Part shown: positions 31,927 through 42,714 of the stretch, piece by piece
Layout: every line of letters begins with the position of its first letter
Numbering within the stretch: the stretch's first letter is position 1
Source of the DNA: Skeletonema tropicum
Lineage: Eukaryota > Bacillariophyta > Thalassiosirophyceae > Thalassiosirales > Thalassiosiraceae
Length of the DNA: 64,000 bases
Assembly (NCBI GenBank): GCA_037178625.1
Contig: CM074146.1
Location: 682,001-746,000, forward strand
Direction of reading: 5' to 3'
Translations under genes and position numbers: made by a program
Notes under the pieces: generated by a model
Told to the model about the DNA's origin: nothing
What the model saw: the letters and a program-made list of their open reading frames with translations, nothing else
Databases searched by the model: none

Positions 31927-32712
31927 TGCTCACAATATCATAAACACACATATATTTTGATGCACCCACTTTCTCCACTCGACTTCAATGCTTCATATGT
32001 AATGTAGAGAAAAAGTATTCAACGATGATGTGCTGACACACACATGCAGCCACCTCTTACAATGCTTGGATTAGTGCACTTCTCATCCTAGATTCCTTTG
32101 GTCCTAATATAATTGACGAGCTGAGATGTCCATACTGTCCAAAGTACAAGAAGGAGCAAGAACAAGAAGCAAGCAATTTGTTACAGCTAAGGAACGCAAT
32201 GTGTATTAGCTATTCATTCTCTATATCATTATAACTCATGCGGCTAATTAGAAACGTTCGGGAGTGAATCCCATTTAGTGCTTGAGGAAAGTGCACAGGC
32301 ATAGATGAAGACAACGAAGGAGGGGTCTTTCCTGCCAAAGGCTACGAGGGTCTCTCTCTCTCTCTCGAGGTTGCTCATATGAACAGAGTACCCTTTTACT
32401 TCAATAACAAGTTCAATACAAGCCATCGTGCCAGAAATGCCCCAGAAGAGAGATGATGCCCCAGAAGAGGAGGAGCAAGCAAGAAGCATCTAGAGTAGCA
32501 TCGCAAGAATGAATACAACTTCTTGTGGTAGGTTTGAATAAAATAATCTATCTTGTGGTAGGTACTGTAGCTGTACCAATATGCACGTTGGATAATTAAG
32601 TACATACCTGTATGGACTTTTTACGTACGTAGACTGGGGAAATCCTCCTTTTTTGCCACTTTCGCTTTGTTTGGACGTTGACGTGCACCGCCCATGACCG
32701 AAGCTCGTTATC
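31927..32712. other. MYND array spacer
   Basis: Non-coding. Begins with a 3' flank shared through the array (CACAATATCATAAACACACA...CCACTTTCTCCACTCGACTTCAATGCTTCA) and ends with a shared 5' segment containing TACGTACGTAGACTG. A CT microsatellite lies at about 32350-32366. The spacer was duplicated along with the genes. Confidence 0.6.
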
Positions 32713-33537
32713 ATGGGAAGGAAGCGGAACCAAGGCAAAGCGAGGAGGGCTGCCAAAGCCAAGGCCAAGGAGGAGGCGGAAGAGTGGAATAATCAAACGG
32801 CGGCTATGGAGGAGCGATCGCAGGAGGAGCAATTGCGGACGCGGCTCGGGGATGGAAATCTTTTGCCGACAATAGGACGTGACACAACAATGCAATGCAC
32901 GCACGGCTCTGAAAAAATCTTTGACAATGATATCATTGTTAATTTCACGGCTACATTTAGAGACGCATTTGAGAAGAAGATTTTCGCAATGAGCGATATT
33001 GGGAGTAGTCTTATTGAGACTAAAAATGCTACGATGGATAAATTTGCCGACATGTGGAACGATGCTGACAAGATGGAATTGGCGATATCATTCTTTTTGT
33101 ATGCCGGGGCGCATGCTATTCTGAATAGTAAATATGGTCACGCACGCTTGGCGGCTACTATTGCGAGATACTTCGAGCAGTACATCGCAGTGAAGTTGCA
33201 GAAAACCCAAGCTGTACACAACGCTCCAAAAATAGAAGAAGCTTACGCTGACAATCACACTCTTGTCAAATTCTTCCGGCACCGCATCCCTTGCTCTTGC
33301 TTGGATGAAAAGTATGAAGAAGTAAAGTCCATCACAAAGATGGGTTTTTGCTGCAACGAAAAGTGCACTCTTCCTAATAGAATGACGGAGCGCAGCAAAA
33401 CAATGTACTGCAGCCGATGCAGATGTGTAACCTACTGCTCCCGTGAATGCCAAGTTGCCCACTTCACAACGCACAAACCTGATTGTAACCGGGCTGCTAT
33501 CGCAATAGCCGAGTTCGAGGCCAAAAAGAAGTCGTAG
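32713..33537 (+). CDS. MYND-type zinc finger protein, array copy 2
   Basis: 274 residues, single exon, start MGRKRNQGKARRAAKAKAKE. Middle region DKFADMWNDADKMELAISFFLYAGAHAIL, then IPCSCLDEKYEEVKSITKMGFCCNEKC and the finger TMYCSRCRCVTYCSRECQ with H and C in THKPDC. It groups with copies 5, 6 and the inverted pseudogene by its LPT.GRDTTMQC segment. An upstream ATG (32693) would read out of frame into the gene, unlike the short uORFs of copies 6 and 7. Confidence 0.85.
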   Translation: MGRKRNQGKARRAAKAKAKEEAEEWNNQTAAMEERSQEEQLRTRLGDGNLLPTIGRDTTMQCTHGSEKIFDNDIIVNFTATFRDAFEKKIFAMSDIGSSLIETKNATMDKFADMWNDADKMELAISFFLYAGAHAILNSKYGHARLAATIARYFEQYIAVKLQKTQAVHNAPKIEEAYADNHTLVKFFRHRIPCSCLDEKYEEVKSITKMGFCCNEKCTLPNRMTERSKTMYCSRCRCVTYCSRECQVAHFTTHKPDCNRAAIAIAEFEAKKKS

Positions 33538-34001
33538 TACCCACAATATCATAAACACGCACATATTTAGATTCATCCACTTTCTCCACTCGACTTCAAT
33601 GCTGCAGTTGACTATTATGCAAATAAAATATTCATTGATGATGTGCTGACACACGAGTACAGCAACCTCTTCCAATGCTCGAAATTTTCCTCCATTTCCT
33701 CCATTGACCATACGAATTGATTGAGCTGAGATGTCCGTCCATACATTCCAAAAAACAAGAAGATAGCAGTGCTATATTACGATTTCTACACTTAAGGACT
33801 TCCCGCCATTTCACCCACAACATGCGATTCGACAGATAGATTTCGATTTGAGCGCTTCGTGGGTCCCTCCCACTTACTTCGCGAATATTGCTTGGGCTGC
33901 CTTTGCTAAGAATTCGGGGGATGGTGGGGCATTCTAACAAGAATCAGCACACTGAGACGAGCCGGGCCGAGTGAGAGCGGAGAGCAAAGTGGATAGCAAT
34001 A
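33538..34001. other. MYND array spacer
   Basis: Shares the array 3' flank, then unique sequence. The last 30 bases (GAGAGCGGAGAGCAAAGTGGATAGCAA) match those before copy 9 at 44179, so copies 3 and 9 share a promoter-proximal type. Confidence 0.55.
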
Positions 34002-34832
34002 ATGGGGAGGAAGCGTAATCAAGGCAAAGCGAGGAGGGCGGCCAAGACCAAGCAGGAGGCGGAAAAGAGAGAGAATAATAATTGTCAGACGTCGCCAGCG
34101 AATACGAATGAACTACGGCAATCGCTAGCGGTGCAAATTCAGAGGATGCAGAACGATGATGCAAAATGCAAGCATGGCTTCGATCCTTTTTCCTCGGGAG
34201 AGATTTCATCCCAATTCTTGCCCGCATTTTTGGAATCGTATGAAGAAGCTAGAGGCAGTGGTACTTCACTCCCAGAATGTCTCATAGCAGCTCAAAATGC
34301 TACGATGGCTGAATTTGCCGACGTGTGGAACGATTCTACTGAGATTGAAGTGGCAACGTCACTATTTTTGTGTTTTGGAACGCGACATATTCAAGATGGA
34401 GAATATAATAATGCCAAGGTGGCTGCTACTCTTGCCAGGTATTTCGAGGAATACATCGCTGTTGAGTTGGAGGAAACTCAAGCTATATTTCGCTGGAACA
34501 AAATAATCGAAACTCAAAAAGCCGACTTGCATACTCTTGTCAAATTCTTCAAGAAGCGCATTCTCTGCTCCTGCTTAGATGAGAAGTACGAAGAAGTGAA
34601 GCACATTACAAAGATGGGAATTTGCTACAACCCGCAGTGCAAACTCCCAGATGGAGGAGTGGAATACAGCAAGACAATGTACTGTGATGGATGCCTATGC
34701 GTAACTTATTGTTGTCGTGAATGCCAGAAATCTGATTGGCACAGGCACAGATCTTTCTGTAAAGAAAGTGCTTTCCTGATCGATTTGTTTGAGGCTACGA
34801 AGGGGAGGGAGTTGCAGCGGGGACGCATGTAG
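34002..34832 (+). CDS. MYND-type zinc finger protein, array copy 3
   Basis: 276 residues. Basic start, then a longer Asn/Gln linker, and a divergent acidic middle (CKHGFDPFSSGEISSQFLPAFLESYEEARG). Keeps CSCLDEKYEEVKHITKMGICYNPQC and a finger TMYCDGCLCVTYCCRECQKSDWHRHRSFC with all eight ligands. The C-terminus GRELQRGRM replaces the usual KKKS ending. Middle sequence resembles copy 8. Confidence 0.83.
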   Translation: MGRKRNQGKARRAAKTKQEAEKRENNNCQTSPANTNELRQSLAVQIQRMQNDDAKCKHGFDPFSSGEISSQFLPAFLESYEEARGSGTSLPECLIAAQNATMAEFADVWNDSTEIEVATSLFLCFGTRHIQDGEYNNAKVAATLARYFEEYIAVELEETQAIFRWNKIIETQKADLHTLVKFFKKRILCSCLDEKYEEVKHITKMGICYNPQCKLPDGGVEYSKTMYCDGCLCVTYCCRECQKSDWHRHRSFCKESAFLIDLFEATKGRELQRGRM

Positions 34833-35582
34833 GATGGCAGAACTCCTCACAAAGCTCTGTGCCTGGCAATGGTCGAGCTGTGCGCATCCATCGGTTCAAG
34901 AGTCACAGTTAGAGATTCCATCACCTAATACTAAATTCATTTACTTTCTCCACTTATCCTCTGAAAGCTGTCAAGTAGACGAGTTTGAGGCCATGAACTA
35001 GTCATAATGCGCCACAACATCCTATATAATGTACATAGATACATCCACTTTCTCGACTCCTCCTCGGACTCTTGTCTAGTAGACAACTACAGAGAAATTG
35101 AGATTCAGATTAAGGTATTTTTGACCCATTGTTTCATGATTACATGTTCATATCGTCGTGATTACGATCACAGGAGCAGACATCGATGTTGATATGGATT
35201 CAGAAATGATCGGGCTCAGAGATAAAAGAAGAAGCCGTCTCCTTATGCATTCATTATCCAAGCGGCAGAGACATGATATTGCTCCCCAAACCCTCAACTT
35301 TTGTTCCCCTTTCCCCTCACTCGACTCCACTCGATTGGGAGAACCGCCCTCTAAAATCACTCCCTACTTCTCAGTCGACTCATACATGAGTCTTCTCAGC
35401 CATCTACAGATACTTTTCTTGTTTACAATACCAGTGATACGTAGTTTACCGTAGCACAGAAATAACCTAAAGCCACACACACACTCCCGCAGAGTTCGCA
35501 TTTTTTGACTTCTCAATTTTGTTGACTTCTTTGATGTATGTAACGCTAACTGACCACCGACAATGACAATAATTATCTTAGC
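34833..35582. other. MYND array spacer
   Basis: No gene supported. Contains two degenerate pieces of MYND 3' sequence (for example ...GTAGACGAGTTTGAGGCCATGAACTAG... near 34975), relics of the last codons of an extra copy, and the promoter of copy 4. Confidence 0.5.
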
Positions 35583-36395
35583 ATGGGAAGGAAACGCAAC
35601 CAAGGCAAAGCGAGGAGGGCTGCCAAAGCCAAGGCAAGGAAAGCAGCCGAAGAGAGGGGGAATAATCAAACGACGAAAACTGAGGAGCGATTGACGGCAG
35701 CGCAAATTCAGCGGCTCGGTGATAGAAATCTTTTGCCGACGTCAATACATGACACAATACTATGCAGACACGGCTTTAATGGCTTTGACAATGATGTATT
35801 TATTGATTTCAGGGAAGCATTTATAGACGCATTTCATGAAGCTATTGATAAGGGCGCACTTATGAAGAGTTTAGTTGAGGTTAGACATGCTACGATGGAC
35901 GAATATGCCGATGTATGGAACGATTGCACCAAGTTGAAAACGGCGGTATCATACTTTTTGTGTGTGGGAACGCAACATATTCTAGATAGTGATTATGTTG
36001 GCGCCGGAGGGTTTGCTATTTTCGTCAGGTATTTAGAGCAACACATCGCAGTTTACTTGAACCAAACTGTAGCTCTATTCAACATTCCAAAAATAGATCA
36101 AACACTCCAGGCTGATCATCACACACTCGTGAAATTCTTCCGGCACCGCATCCCCTGCTCGTGCTTGGATGAGAAATATGAAAAAGTCAAGTCGATAACA
36201 AAGATGGGGGTTTGCTACAACCCGGATTGCAATTCCCTACGAGTGGAGCGCTGCAAAACAATGTATTGCAGTCGATGCCGATGTGTAACCTATTGTTCTA
36301 GAAAATGTCAGGAAGCTGATTTGAGAACGCACAAGCCTGTTTGTGACCAGGTTGCTGCCATAAGAGCTGAGTTTGAGGCTAAAAAGAAGTCATAG
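35583..36395 (+). CDS. MYND-type zinc finger protein, array copy 4
   Basis: 270 residues. Close relative of copy 1 (SYFLCVGTQHILDSDYVGAGGFAIFVRYLEQH and DQVAAIRAEFEAKKKS are nearly shared). Finger: GVCYNPDC...TMYCSRCRCVTYCSRKCQEADLRTHKPVC; the linker between the first two Cys pairs is shorter (SLRVERCK). The Trp normally before the last His is Leu. Intact frame, single exon. Confidence 0.84.
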   Translation: MGRKRNQGKARRAAKAKARKAAEERGNNQTTKTEERLTAAQIQRLGDRNLLPTSIHDTILCRHGFNGFDNDVFIDFREAFIDAFHEAIDKGALMKSLVEVRHATMDEYADVWNDCTKLKTAVSYFLCVGTQHILDSDYVGAGGFAIFVRYLEQHIAVYLNQTVALFNIPKIDQTLQADHHTLVKFFRHRIPCSCLDEKYEKVKSITKMGVCYNPDCNSLRVERCKTMYCSRCRCVTYCSRKCQEADLRTHKPVCDQVAAIRAEFEAKKKS

Positions 36396-37087
36396 TGCTC
36401 ACAATATCATAAACACACATATATTTAGATGCATCCACTTTCTCCACTCGACTTCAATGCTTCAGTTGACTATCTCATGTAGATGAAAGTATTCAGCGAT
36501 GATGAGCTGAAGAACAATGAAGTGATTTTCAATGTTAGTCATCGTGCAATTCCCATCTATTTCCTCCTTTTGTCATATTAATTGACTGAGCTGAGATGTC
36601 CACTTTCCAAGCAAGTACAAGAAGGTAGCGGTGACATAGCAAGAAGCAAGCAATTTGATAGCTAAGCATTGCAATGTGTATTAACTATTCATCATGTATA
36701 TCATTATAGCTCATGCGGCTAATAAGAAACGTTCAGAGAAGTGAATTCCTTTCAGTGCTTGGGGAAAGTGCATAGGCTAGGTGAAGACAACGAAGGAGGA
36801 GTCTTTCCTGCCAAAGGCTAAAGTAGGGTCTCCCTCTCTCGTCGCTGCTCATATAAACAGAACACCTTCTTCAGTTCAATAACAAGTACAATACAAGCCA
36901 TCGTGCCAGCAATGCCCCAGAAGAGGAGGAGCAAGAGTACAACCTCTTGTGTTCGATGCCACTGTACCAATATGTACTTGGATACATACTTGTATGGACA
37001 TACGTAGGCGGAGAAACCTCCTCATTTTTTGTTCAACGTGCACCTACTAGCTACCGACCGACCATGCCGAAGACGAAGACCGATAGC
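36396..37087. other. MYND array spacer
   Basis: Shared 3' flank, then the shared 5' block with AAGGCTAAAGTAGGGTCTCC and TCATATAAACAGAACACC, also found before copies 2 and 7. No independent gene. Confidence 0.55.
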
Positions 37088-37918
37088 ATGGGAAGGAAGC
37101 GTAACCAAGGCAAAGCGAGGAGGGCGGCCAAGGCCAAGCAGGAGGCGGAAGAGTGGGAGGATAATAATCAAATGGCGGCTATAGAGGGGCGGTCGCAGGA
37201 AGCGCAATTGCTGGCGCGGGTCGGGGATGGAATTTTTTTGCCGGCGTCAGGACATGACACGACAATGCAATGCAACCACGGCTTTGACATCTTCGACAAT
37301 GATACAGACAACATGACTGCTGATTTTGTGCGTGTATTTTTCCAGTCATTCAATGAAGCTATTCATAAAGTCGATATTGTGAATAGTCTACTTCAGGCTA
37401 AGAATGCTACGAAGGATAAATTTGCCGAGGTGTGGAAAGATTCTGCCAAGATGGAATCAGCGATATCATTCTTTTTGTGTGCAGGAACGGATTTTATTCT
37501 GAAAGGCAATGATTATGATGCACGAAAGGCTAATATATTTGCTAGGTACATGGAGCAATGGACAGCAGTTCACTTGCATAAGACCCAAGCTTTACACAAC
37601 ATTCCAAAACTAGATGAAACATGCCGAGCCGATCAGCACTCACTCGTGAAATTCTTCCGGCACCGCATCCCTTGCACCTGTTTGGATGAGAAGTACGAAG
37701 AAGTGAAGTGTATCATAAAGGTGGGCCTCTGCTACAACGAAAAGTGCACTCTTCCCAATAACTTGACGGAACGCAGCAAAACAATGTATTGCAGCCGATG
37801 CCGAAATATAACCTATTGTTCTAGAAAATGTCAGGAAGCTAATTGGAGACGTCACAGGGCCCGGTGTGACCAGGCTGTTGCCGCTTTTGCTGAGTTCGAG
37901 GACAAAAAGAAGTCATAA
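37088..37918 (+). CDS. MYND-type zinc finger protein, array copy 5
   Basis: Start chosen at the MGRKRNQGKARR ATG by comparison with the other copies, giving 276 residues; an in-frame ATG 24 bases upstream (MPKTKTDS) could add eight residues. Middle: DKFAEVWKDSAKMESAISFFLCAGTDFILKGND. Finger: GLCYNEKC...TMYCSRCRNITYCSRKCQEANWRRHRARC. The finger is almost the same at DNA level as copy 1, whereas the rest resembles copies 2 and 6, consistent with gene conversion. Confidence 0.84.
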   Translation: MGRKRNQGKARRAAKAKQEAEEWEDNNQMAAIEGRSQEAQLLARVGDGIFLPASGHDTTMQCNHGFDIFDNDTDNMTADFVRVFFQSFNEAIHKVDIVNSLLQAKNATKDKFAEVWKDSAKMESAISFFLCAGTDFILKGNDYDARKANIFARYMEQWTAVHLHKTQALHNIPKLDETCRADQHSLVKFFRHRIPCTCLDEKYEEVKCIIKVGLCYNEKCTLPNNLTERSKTMYCSRCRNITYCSRKCQEANWRRHRARCDQAVAAFAEFEDKKKS

Positions 37919-38114
37919 TGCCCACAATATCGTTATCGTCAACACATTTAGATTTAGATGCCATTTTCCTTCTCCACTCGACTTCAATGCTGCAGTAGAC
38001 TTTCATGTAGATGTAGATAAAAGTGTTCAGCGATAATGAGCTGTAGCACAAATAAGTAAGTTTCAATGTTCGGAATCGTGCACTTTACATCTATTTACTT
38101 CTTTTGTCATAACT

Positions 38115-38233
38115 GTTGAGAAGACGCACTACCAACTAAGCTAGACATGATAGCTTAGTTGGTAGTGCGTCTTCTCAACAAAACTAGATAACGAGTCGAC
38201 ATGATAGCTTGGTTGGTAGTGTGTCTTCTCAAC
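38115..38233. repeat. Perfect 29-bp hairpin plus a third direct copy, tRNA D-arm-like
   Basis: Left arm 38115-38143 and right arm 38151-38179 are exact reverse complements over 29 bases, with a 7-base loop GACATGA. A third copy (38205-38233, two changes) follows in the orientation of the right arm and is also preceded by GACATGA. The unit includes TAGCTTAGTTGGTAGTGCG, which resembles the D-arm and A-box of a tRNA, but no complete tRNA can be folded. It could be a small-RNA precursor or a rearranged tRNA-derived repeat. Confidence 0.8.
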
Positions 38234-39037
38234 AATAACAATGGACTAAGCTACGATATCCACTTTCCAAGCAAGTACAAGAAGGTAGCGGTGACACTGG
38301 AAGAAGCACAATGCGATAGCTGTTCATTCTAGAGAACTACGTATATTTTATGATTTATAATGCATGTGACGACCAAGCAACATTCTGAATTGAATTCATT
38401 TACTGGCATTGACAATACATATCTTTACTCGTTTCTGTCGCAAAATCAAGCTTTACGCTCACTCTCTCCACAGACTCTCTACCTCTATCTATCTTCAATA
38501 CCTCCTGCCTCGTCACAATCATACTGATACAAGACGAACAAACAACTGGACTACTCACGATGCAATCCACAGTCACACAAGTGTCATCTTTCCAGGAGGA
38601 CACCTGCCCATTTATTTTTCTCACATGCACTTGATGGCATTTCTTCAGTAAAGTTGTTCCCATGACTCCAATCTCATAGTCATAGGAAAACTCCCCTCAT
38701 ATGCAAACGCCAGTTCTTTCAAGTTTCCAATCTCTGTTCCAATCGTTCTACAATATTAGTATTCAGTCGATGTCATTGGAAAGCCATTCGGCAATAGAAA
38801 AGACCGTACCGTTGTACCGAAGCAGGTCCCTTTTAGTATCGTAGATATCTAATCTGATTAAGTTTGTATTTATTTTATCAATCCACTTGATGTTACTAAA
38901 TGTAGTAGATAATGGGCTTCCCTTACCAATAAGTACCTTAAGCTCATACCTGTATAGAATTGCGTACGTAGACTGAGAAAATCGTCCTCCTCATTTTTTG
39001 CCATTTTCAGTTTTTGACTGCACCGACCGGACCGACC

Positions 39038-39055
39038 ATGACAGAAGATCGTTAG
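39038..39055 (+). promoter_or_regulatory. Mini upstream ORF before MYND copy 6
   Basis: ATG ACA GAA GAT CGT TAG, five codons, ends one base before the main ATG at 39057. The same peptide (MTEDR) and spacing precede copy 7. Confidence 0.5.
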
Positions 39056-39056
39056 C

Positions 39057-39849
39057 ATGGGGAGGAAGCGGAACCAAGGCAAAACGAGGAGGGCGGCCAA
39101 AGCCAAGGCCAAGCAGGAGGCAGAGGAGAGGGGGAATCAAACGACGACTGCTCACCAATCGATGGTAGAGCCATTGCGGACGCAACTCGGGGATGGAAAT
39201 ATTTTGCCGACGTCGGGACATGACACAACAATGCAATGCAATCACGGCTTTGAAATCTCGGACCACAATATAGCTGAATTTGCGGAAACATTTAGAGGTG
39301 CATTTATTGAAGCTATTCATGAGGGCATACACGTTTTGAATTGTCTACTTCATGCTGAAAATGCTACACATTATGAATATGCCGCCATGTGGGACGACTC
39401 TTCCAAGATGGAATCGGTGATGTCATTCTTCTTGTGTGTAGGAACGGAGTTTCTTTTGGAAGGGGATGATGATAATGCCCGGGAGCATGCTGCTCTTGCT
39501 AGGTTCATAGAGCAACACATCGTGGTGAGTTTGAAGCAAATTCAAGCTCTGATTCATTGTCCAAAATTAGATGAAACGTACGAAGCCGACATGCACACAC
39601 TCGTAAAATTCTTCAGGCACCGCATCCCCTGCTCATGCTTGGATAAGAAATATGAAGAAGTGAAAAACATCAGACTGCAGTATCCCTGCCGGACGAGTGG
39701 AACGCAGCAAAACAATGTATTGCAGTCGATGCCGAAGTATAGCTTATTGTTCTCGTGAGTGTCAAATAGCTGATTTGACAAACCACAGGGCTGTGTGTGA
39801 CCAGGCTTTTACCTTAAGAGCTATGTTTGAAGCCAAAAAGAAGTTGTAG
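39057..39849 (+). pseudogene. MYND array copy 6, deletion and frameshift in the zinc finger
   Basis: Starts normally (MGRKRNQGKTRRAAKAKAKQ) and is intact to KYEEVKNI. There, relative to its neighbours, about 26 bases encoding TKMGFCYNP are missing, removing the first zinc Cys and shifting the frame; the shifted frame ends at 39758. The original frame resumes as CSIPAGRVERSKTMYCSRCRS and runs to the KKKL stop at 39849. The gene may still make a 233-residue protein without the finger. Confidence 0.75.
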
Positions 39850-40271
39850 TACCCACAATATCATAAACACATTTAGTATTAGATGCATTCACTATCTCAA
39901 TCTCACTTGAATCCAATGCTTCAGATGTAATATTGAGAAAAGTATTCAGCTATGATGAGCTAAAGCACAAAATACTGCAACCTTTTTCAATGCTCGGATT
40001 CGTGCACTTCTCATTCACATACATTCCGTTTGTCATAATTGACTGAGCTGAGATGTCCATATACTGTCCAAAGTACAAGAAGGTAGCGTTGACACAGCGA
40101 GAAGCAAGCAATTTGTTGTAGGTATAAGCAATGCAATATGTATTAGCTATTCATTCTCTATCCTATATCGTTATAAGTCGTGCGGCTAATAAGAAACGTG
40201 CACTTGAGGAAAGTGCATAGGCTAGGTGACGGCAACGAAGGAGGAGTCCTTCCTGCCAAAGGCTAAGGTAG

Positions 40272-40307
<36 letters not shown>

Positions 40308-40606
40308 CGTTGCTCATATAAACAGAGTACCCTTTTCAGTTTAATAACAAGTACAATACAATCCATCGTGCCAGCAATGCCCCAGAAGAGATAATTCCCC
40401 AGAAGAGAAGGCAGGAGCAAGAGTACAACTTCTTGTGGTAGACACAGTACCAATATGTAACTTTGGATACGTAGACACATACCTGTATAGACTTATTTAC
40501 GTATGGTACGTAGACAGTAGACTGAGAAAATCATCCTCTTGTATTTTTGCGACTTTCATTTTTGACGACGACATGCACCGACCTACCATGACCGAAGATC
40601 GTTAGC
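39850..40606. other. MYND array spacer with CT microsatellite
   Basis: Shared 3' and 5' flanks. An uninterrupted CT repeat at about 40275-40306 lies in the promoter-proximal part, at the same relative place where copies 2 and 5 have shorter CT tracts. Followed by TCATATAAACAGAGTACCC, a possible TATA-like element. Confidence 0.55.
40588..40605 (+). promoter_or_regulatory. Mini upstream ORF before MYND copy 7
   Basis: ATG ACC GAA GAT CGT TAG, again MTEDR, stop one base before the ATG at 40607. A further in-frame ATG at 40573 would lengthen it to MHRPTMTEDR. Confidence 0.5.
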
Positions 40607-41422
40607 ATGGGGAGGAAGCGCAACCAAGGGAGGGCGAGGAAGGCGGCCAAAGCCAAGGCCAAGCAGGAGGCGGAGGAGAGGGAGGAGAGGGAGAACAATC
40701 AGACGGCGACCGATGAGCCAGAGCTATTGACGGGGCAAATTCTGCAGTTACAGAATGGTATCCGTTGTAAGCCCGATACAACGTCATGCGAGCATGGTGC
40801 CGATCATCTTTCTTTTGAAGATATTCCCTTTCTATTCGTGAAGGCGTTTGTAACAGAATGTTATAAAGCTACTAGAGATGTTGACAGTTCAATTTGGCAT
40901 TCCCTCGTAACAGCTCATAGTGTTACGATGGATGAATTTGCCAACGTGTGGAATGATGCTACCCAGGCGAAAATGACGGTATCATACTTTTTGTTTCTTG
41001 GAACAGAACAATTTATGGGAGGTTTTTACAATGATGCCCGGGCGTATGGTATCTGTGCCAGATATTTGGAGCAACATATCGCAGTAGAGTTGAAGCGAAC
41101 CCGACCTGTTCGAATTTGCAGCGACATCCACACACTCGCAAAGTACTTCCGGCACCGCATTCCCTGCTCATGCTTAGATGAGGAATATGAAGAGGTGAAG
41201 GATATTGTAAAGGTAGGGTTTTGTTACAACCCAGAGTGCGACTTGGTGATGGAACGCAGCAAAACAATGTATTGCAGTCGATGCCGAAATGCAGTCTATT
41301 GTTCGAGGGAGTGTCAAGTAGCCCACTCGGCAGATCACAAGTCGCTTTGCGACAAGAATGCTGCAAAGATTGCAGAGTTCAATGCCATGCCACTTTCAGA
41401 AAGGAAGAACTGCATTCCGTGA
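40607..41422 (+). CDS. MYND-type zinc finger protein, array copy 7
   Basis: 271 residues. Start MGRKRNQGRARKAAKAKAKQ followed by a Glu/Arg run. The middle (CEHGADHLSFEDIPFLFVKAF; SYFLFLGTEQFMGGFYNDAR) pairs it with copy 9. Finger: GFCYNPEC...TMYCSRCRNAVYCSRECQVAHSADHKSLC with all ligands; the Trp before His is Ala. Ends AKIAEFNAMPLSERKNCIP instead of KKKS. Confidence 0.83.
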   Translation: MGRKRNQGRARKAAKAKAKQEAEEREERENNQTATDEPELLTGQILQLQNGIRCKPDTTSCEHGADHLSFEDIPFLFVKAFVTECYKATRDVDSSIWHSLVTAHSVTMDEFANVWNDATQAKMTVSYFLFLGTEQFMGGFYNDARAYGICARYLEQHIAVELKRTRPVRICSDIHTLAKYFRHRIPCSCLDEEYEEVKDIVKVGFCYNPECDLVMERSKTMYCSRCRNAVYCSRECQVAHSADHKSLCDKNAAKIAEFNAMPLSERKNCIP

Positions 41423-42714
41423 TGCGGTTAGGGTCCCTAACCCGAGACGAATATTGGAATCGCTTGGAGCACATGATTTCCACCAAAGTTTACCTGTCCA
41501 ATAACCTCACAGACATAATGATACACAGCATAGATAAATGTATTATTTGTATTTGCAAACTAATCCAATATTATGCTGCAAATAGTGAAATGGGCGCTTT
41601 ATACACTCGGATAGTTTGTTTCTACCTATTAACAGTTCTTGTTTCGCTGTAGACTGTAGTCGATGCCAAGTAGTGCTGACTGGACGCAACAAATTCGACT
41701 GACGTGAAATGTACTGTCGTAAGTAGTCAGCCATACCAAGAATAATAACAACGACACATCACACCACATCATTGAAAGAGATACACAATATTCGCTTTCT
41801 CCGACCTGTTTTTGTTGTCTCGGGTCAAGCAATAAAGTAGACGAGTGTGTAGATACTAATGAGATATTCTGACGCTTATATCATTCTTACGAATACTAAT
41901 ACAGAAGTTTGCTGGAACACTGAGTTGGATTTGCCCATAAGGATCATTTAGTGGACCGAACGAGCTATCCGACCGATGATCCTGGAGAGATAGATCTCAG
42001 TCAGCTTGAGCCTTGTGTGTCACTCGGCACTCGGCCTATCGATCAAGCGTTGCCATATGGCAAAACCGATGAACAGATTATTTAGCAAATATGGTACCGT
42101 AGTGACTTCTCTAACAGAGATTTCAGTCCCGGTTCGCGGTGGTGGATTCTCTCAAGATGATTGTGAGATCACTCCTGTTGGATTCTATTACTAGAGCTCG
42201 TCTCATTCTACTTGAACACATGGTTGAGTATTCGTAAGTATCGACTCTACTCTTTTTGTTGCTGCATGTAATGTAGGCAGTGCCAGGGCACATAAAAGAA
42301 TCGCCACCGACTACAATGGCCACTAGAAGCGGCTCATATGCGTGTGTATTGACGACGATTGATACGATTTGGTTCATTGTGATGCTGCCGGCCAGCCTGA
42401 CCTGGACCTCTCATATCAGCTACGACACTGTAGCATCGCTTCTACGTACGCTGACTGTCTAGCGGTGCTAATGTGCCCAGTTCATAACACTCACACAACT
42501 ATTTGTGGGCGAGTGGATCGATACATATTACAACTGAGAAATTGTCGGTCGAGTCGCGGTGTCGATACACAATTTAAAATTATTTCTTGTTGAACATTCA
42601 TGCACCACATTTTTTAATGATGAGCTGACACACACGAATGCAGCAACTTTCAATGCTCGGACTTGTGCATCCCATTAATTAACAGCTTTCCCGAAGATCG
42701 TTAGCGTCGTTAGC
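41423..42714. other. Long MYND array spacer
   Basis: About 1.3 kb. A plus-strand stretch around 42340-42590 reads VHCDAAGQPDLDLSYQLRHC without a proper start, and no family is recognised. The final bases before copy 8 (CCCGAAGATCGTTAGC) are a remnant of the mini-uORF that has lost its ATG. Confidence 0.4.

Larger units (their letters stand above)
37919..39056. other. MYND array spacer with hairpin locus
   Basis: No protein gene supported. Holds the 29-bp perfect hairpin (next entry). The part 38690-38960 is the reverse complement of sequence upstream of the inverted pseudogene (about 58930-59110), showing that pseudogene and upstream DNA moved together. Confidence 0.55.

Noticed and set aside
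38151..38200. A tRNA gene starting at the TAGCTTAGTTGGTAG word
   Set aside because: The D-arm pairing is imperfect and no anticodon or T-arm follows at the right distance.
42280..42593. Protein gene between MYND copies 7 and 8
   Set aside because: Short overlapping frames without a start context, motif or copy elsewhere in the window.
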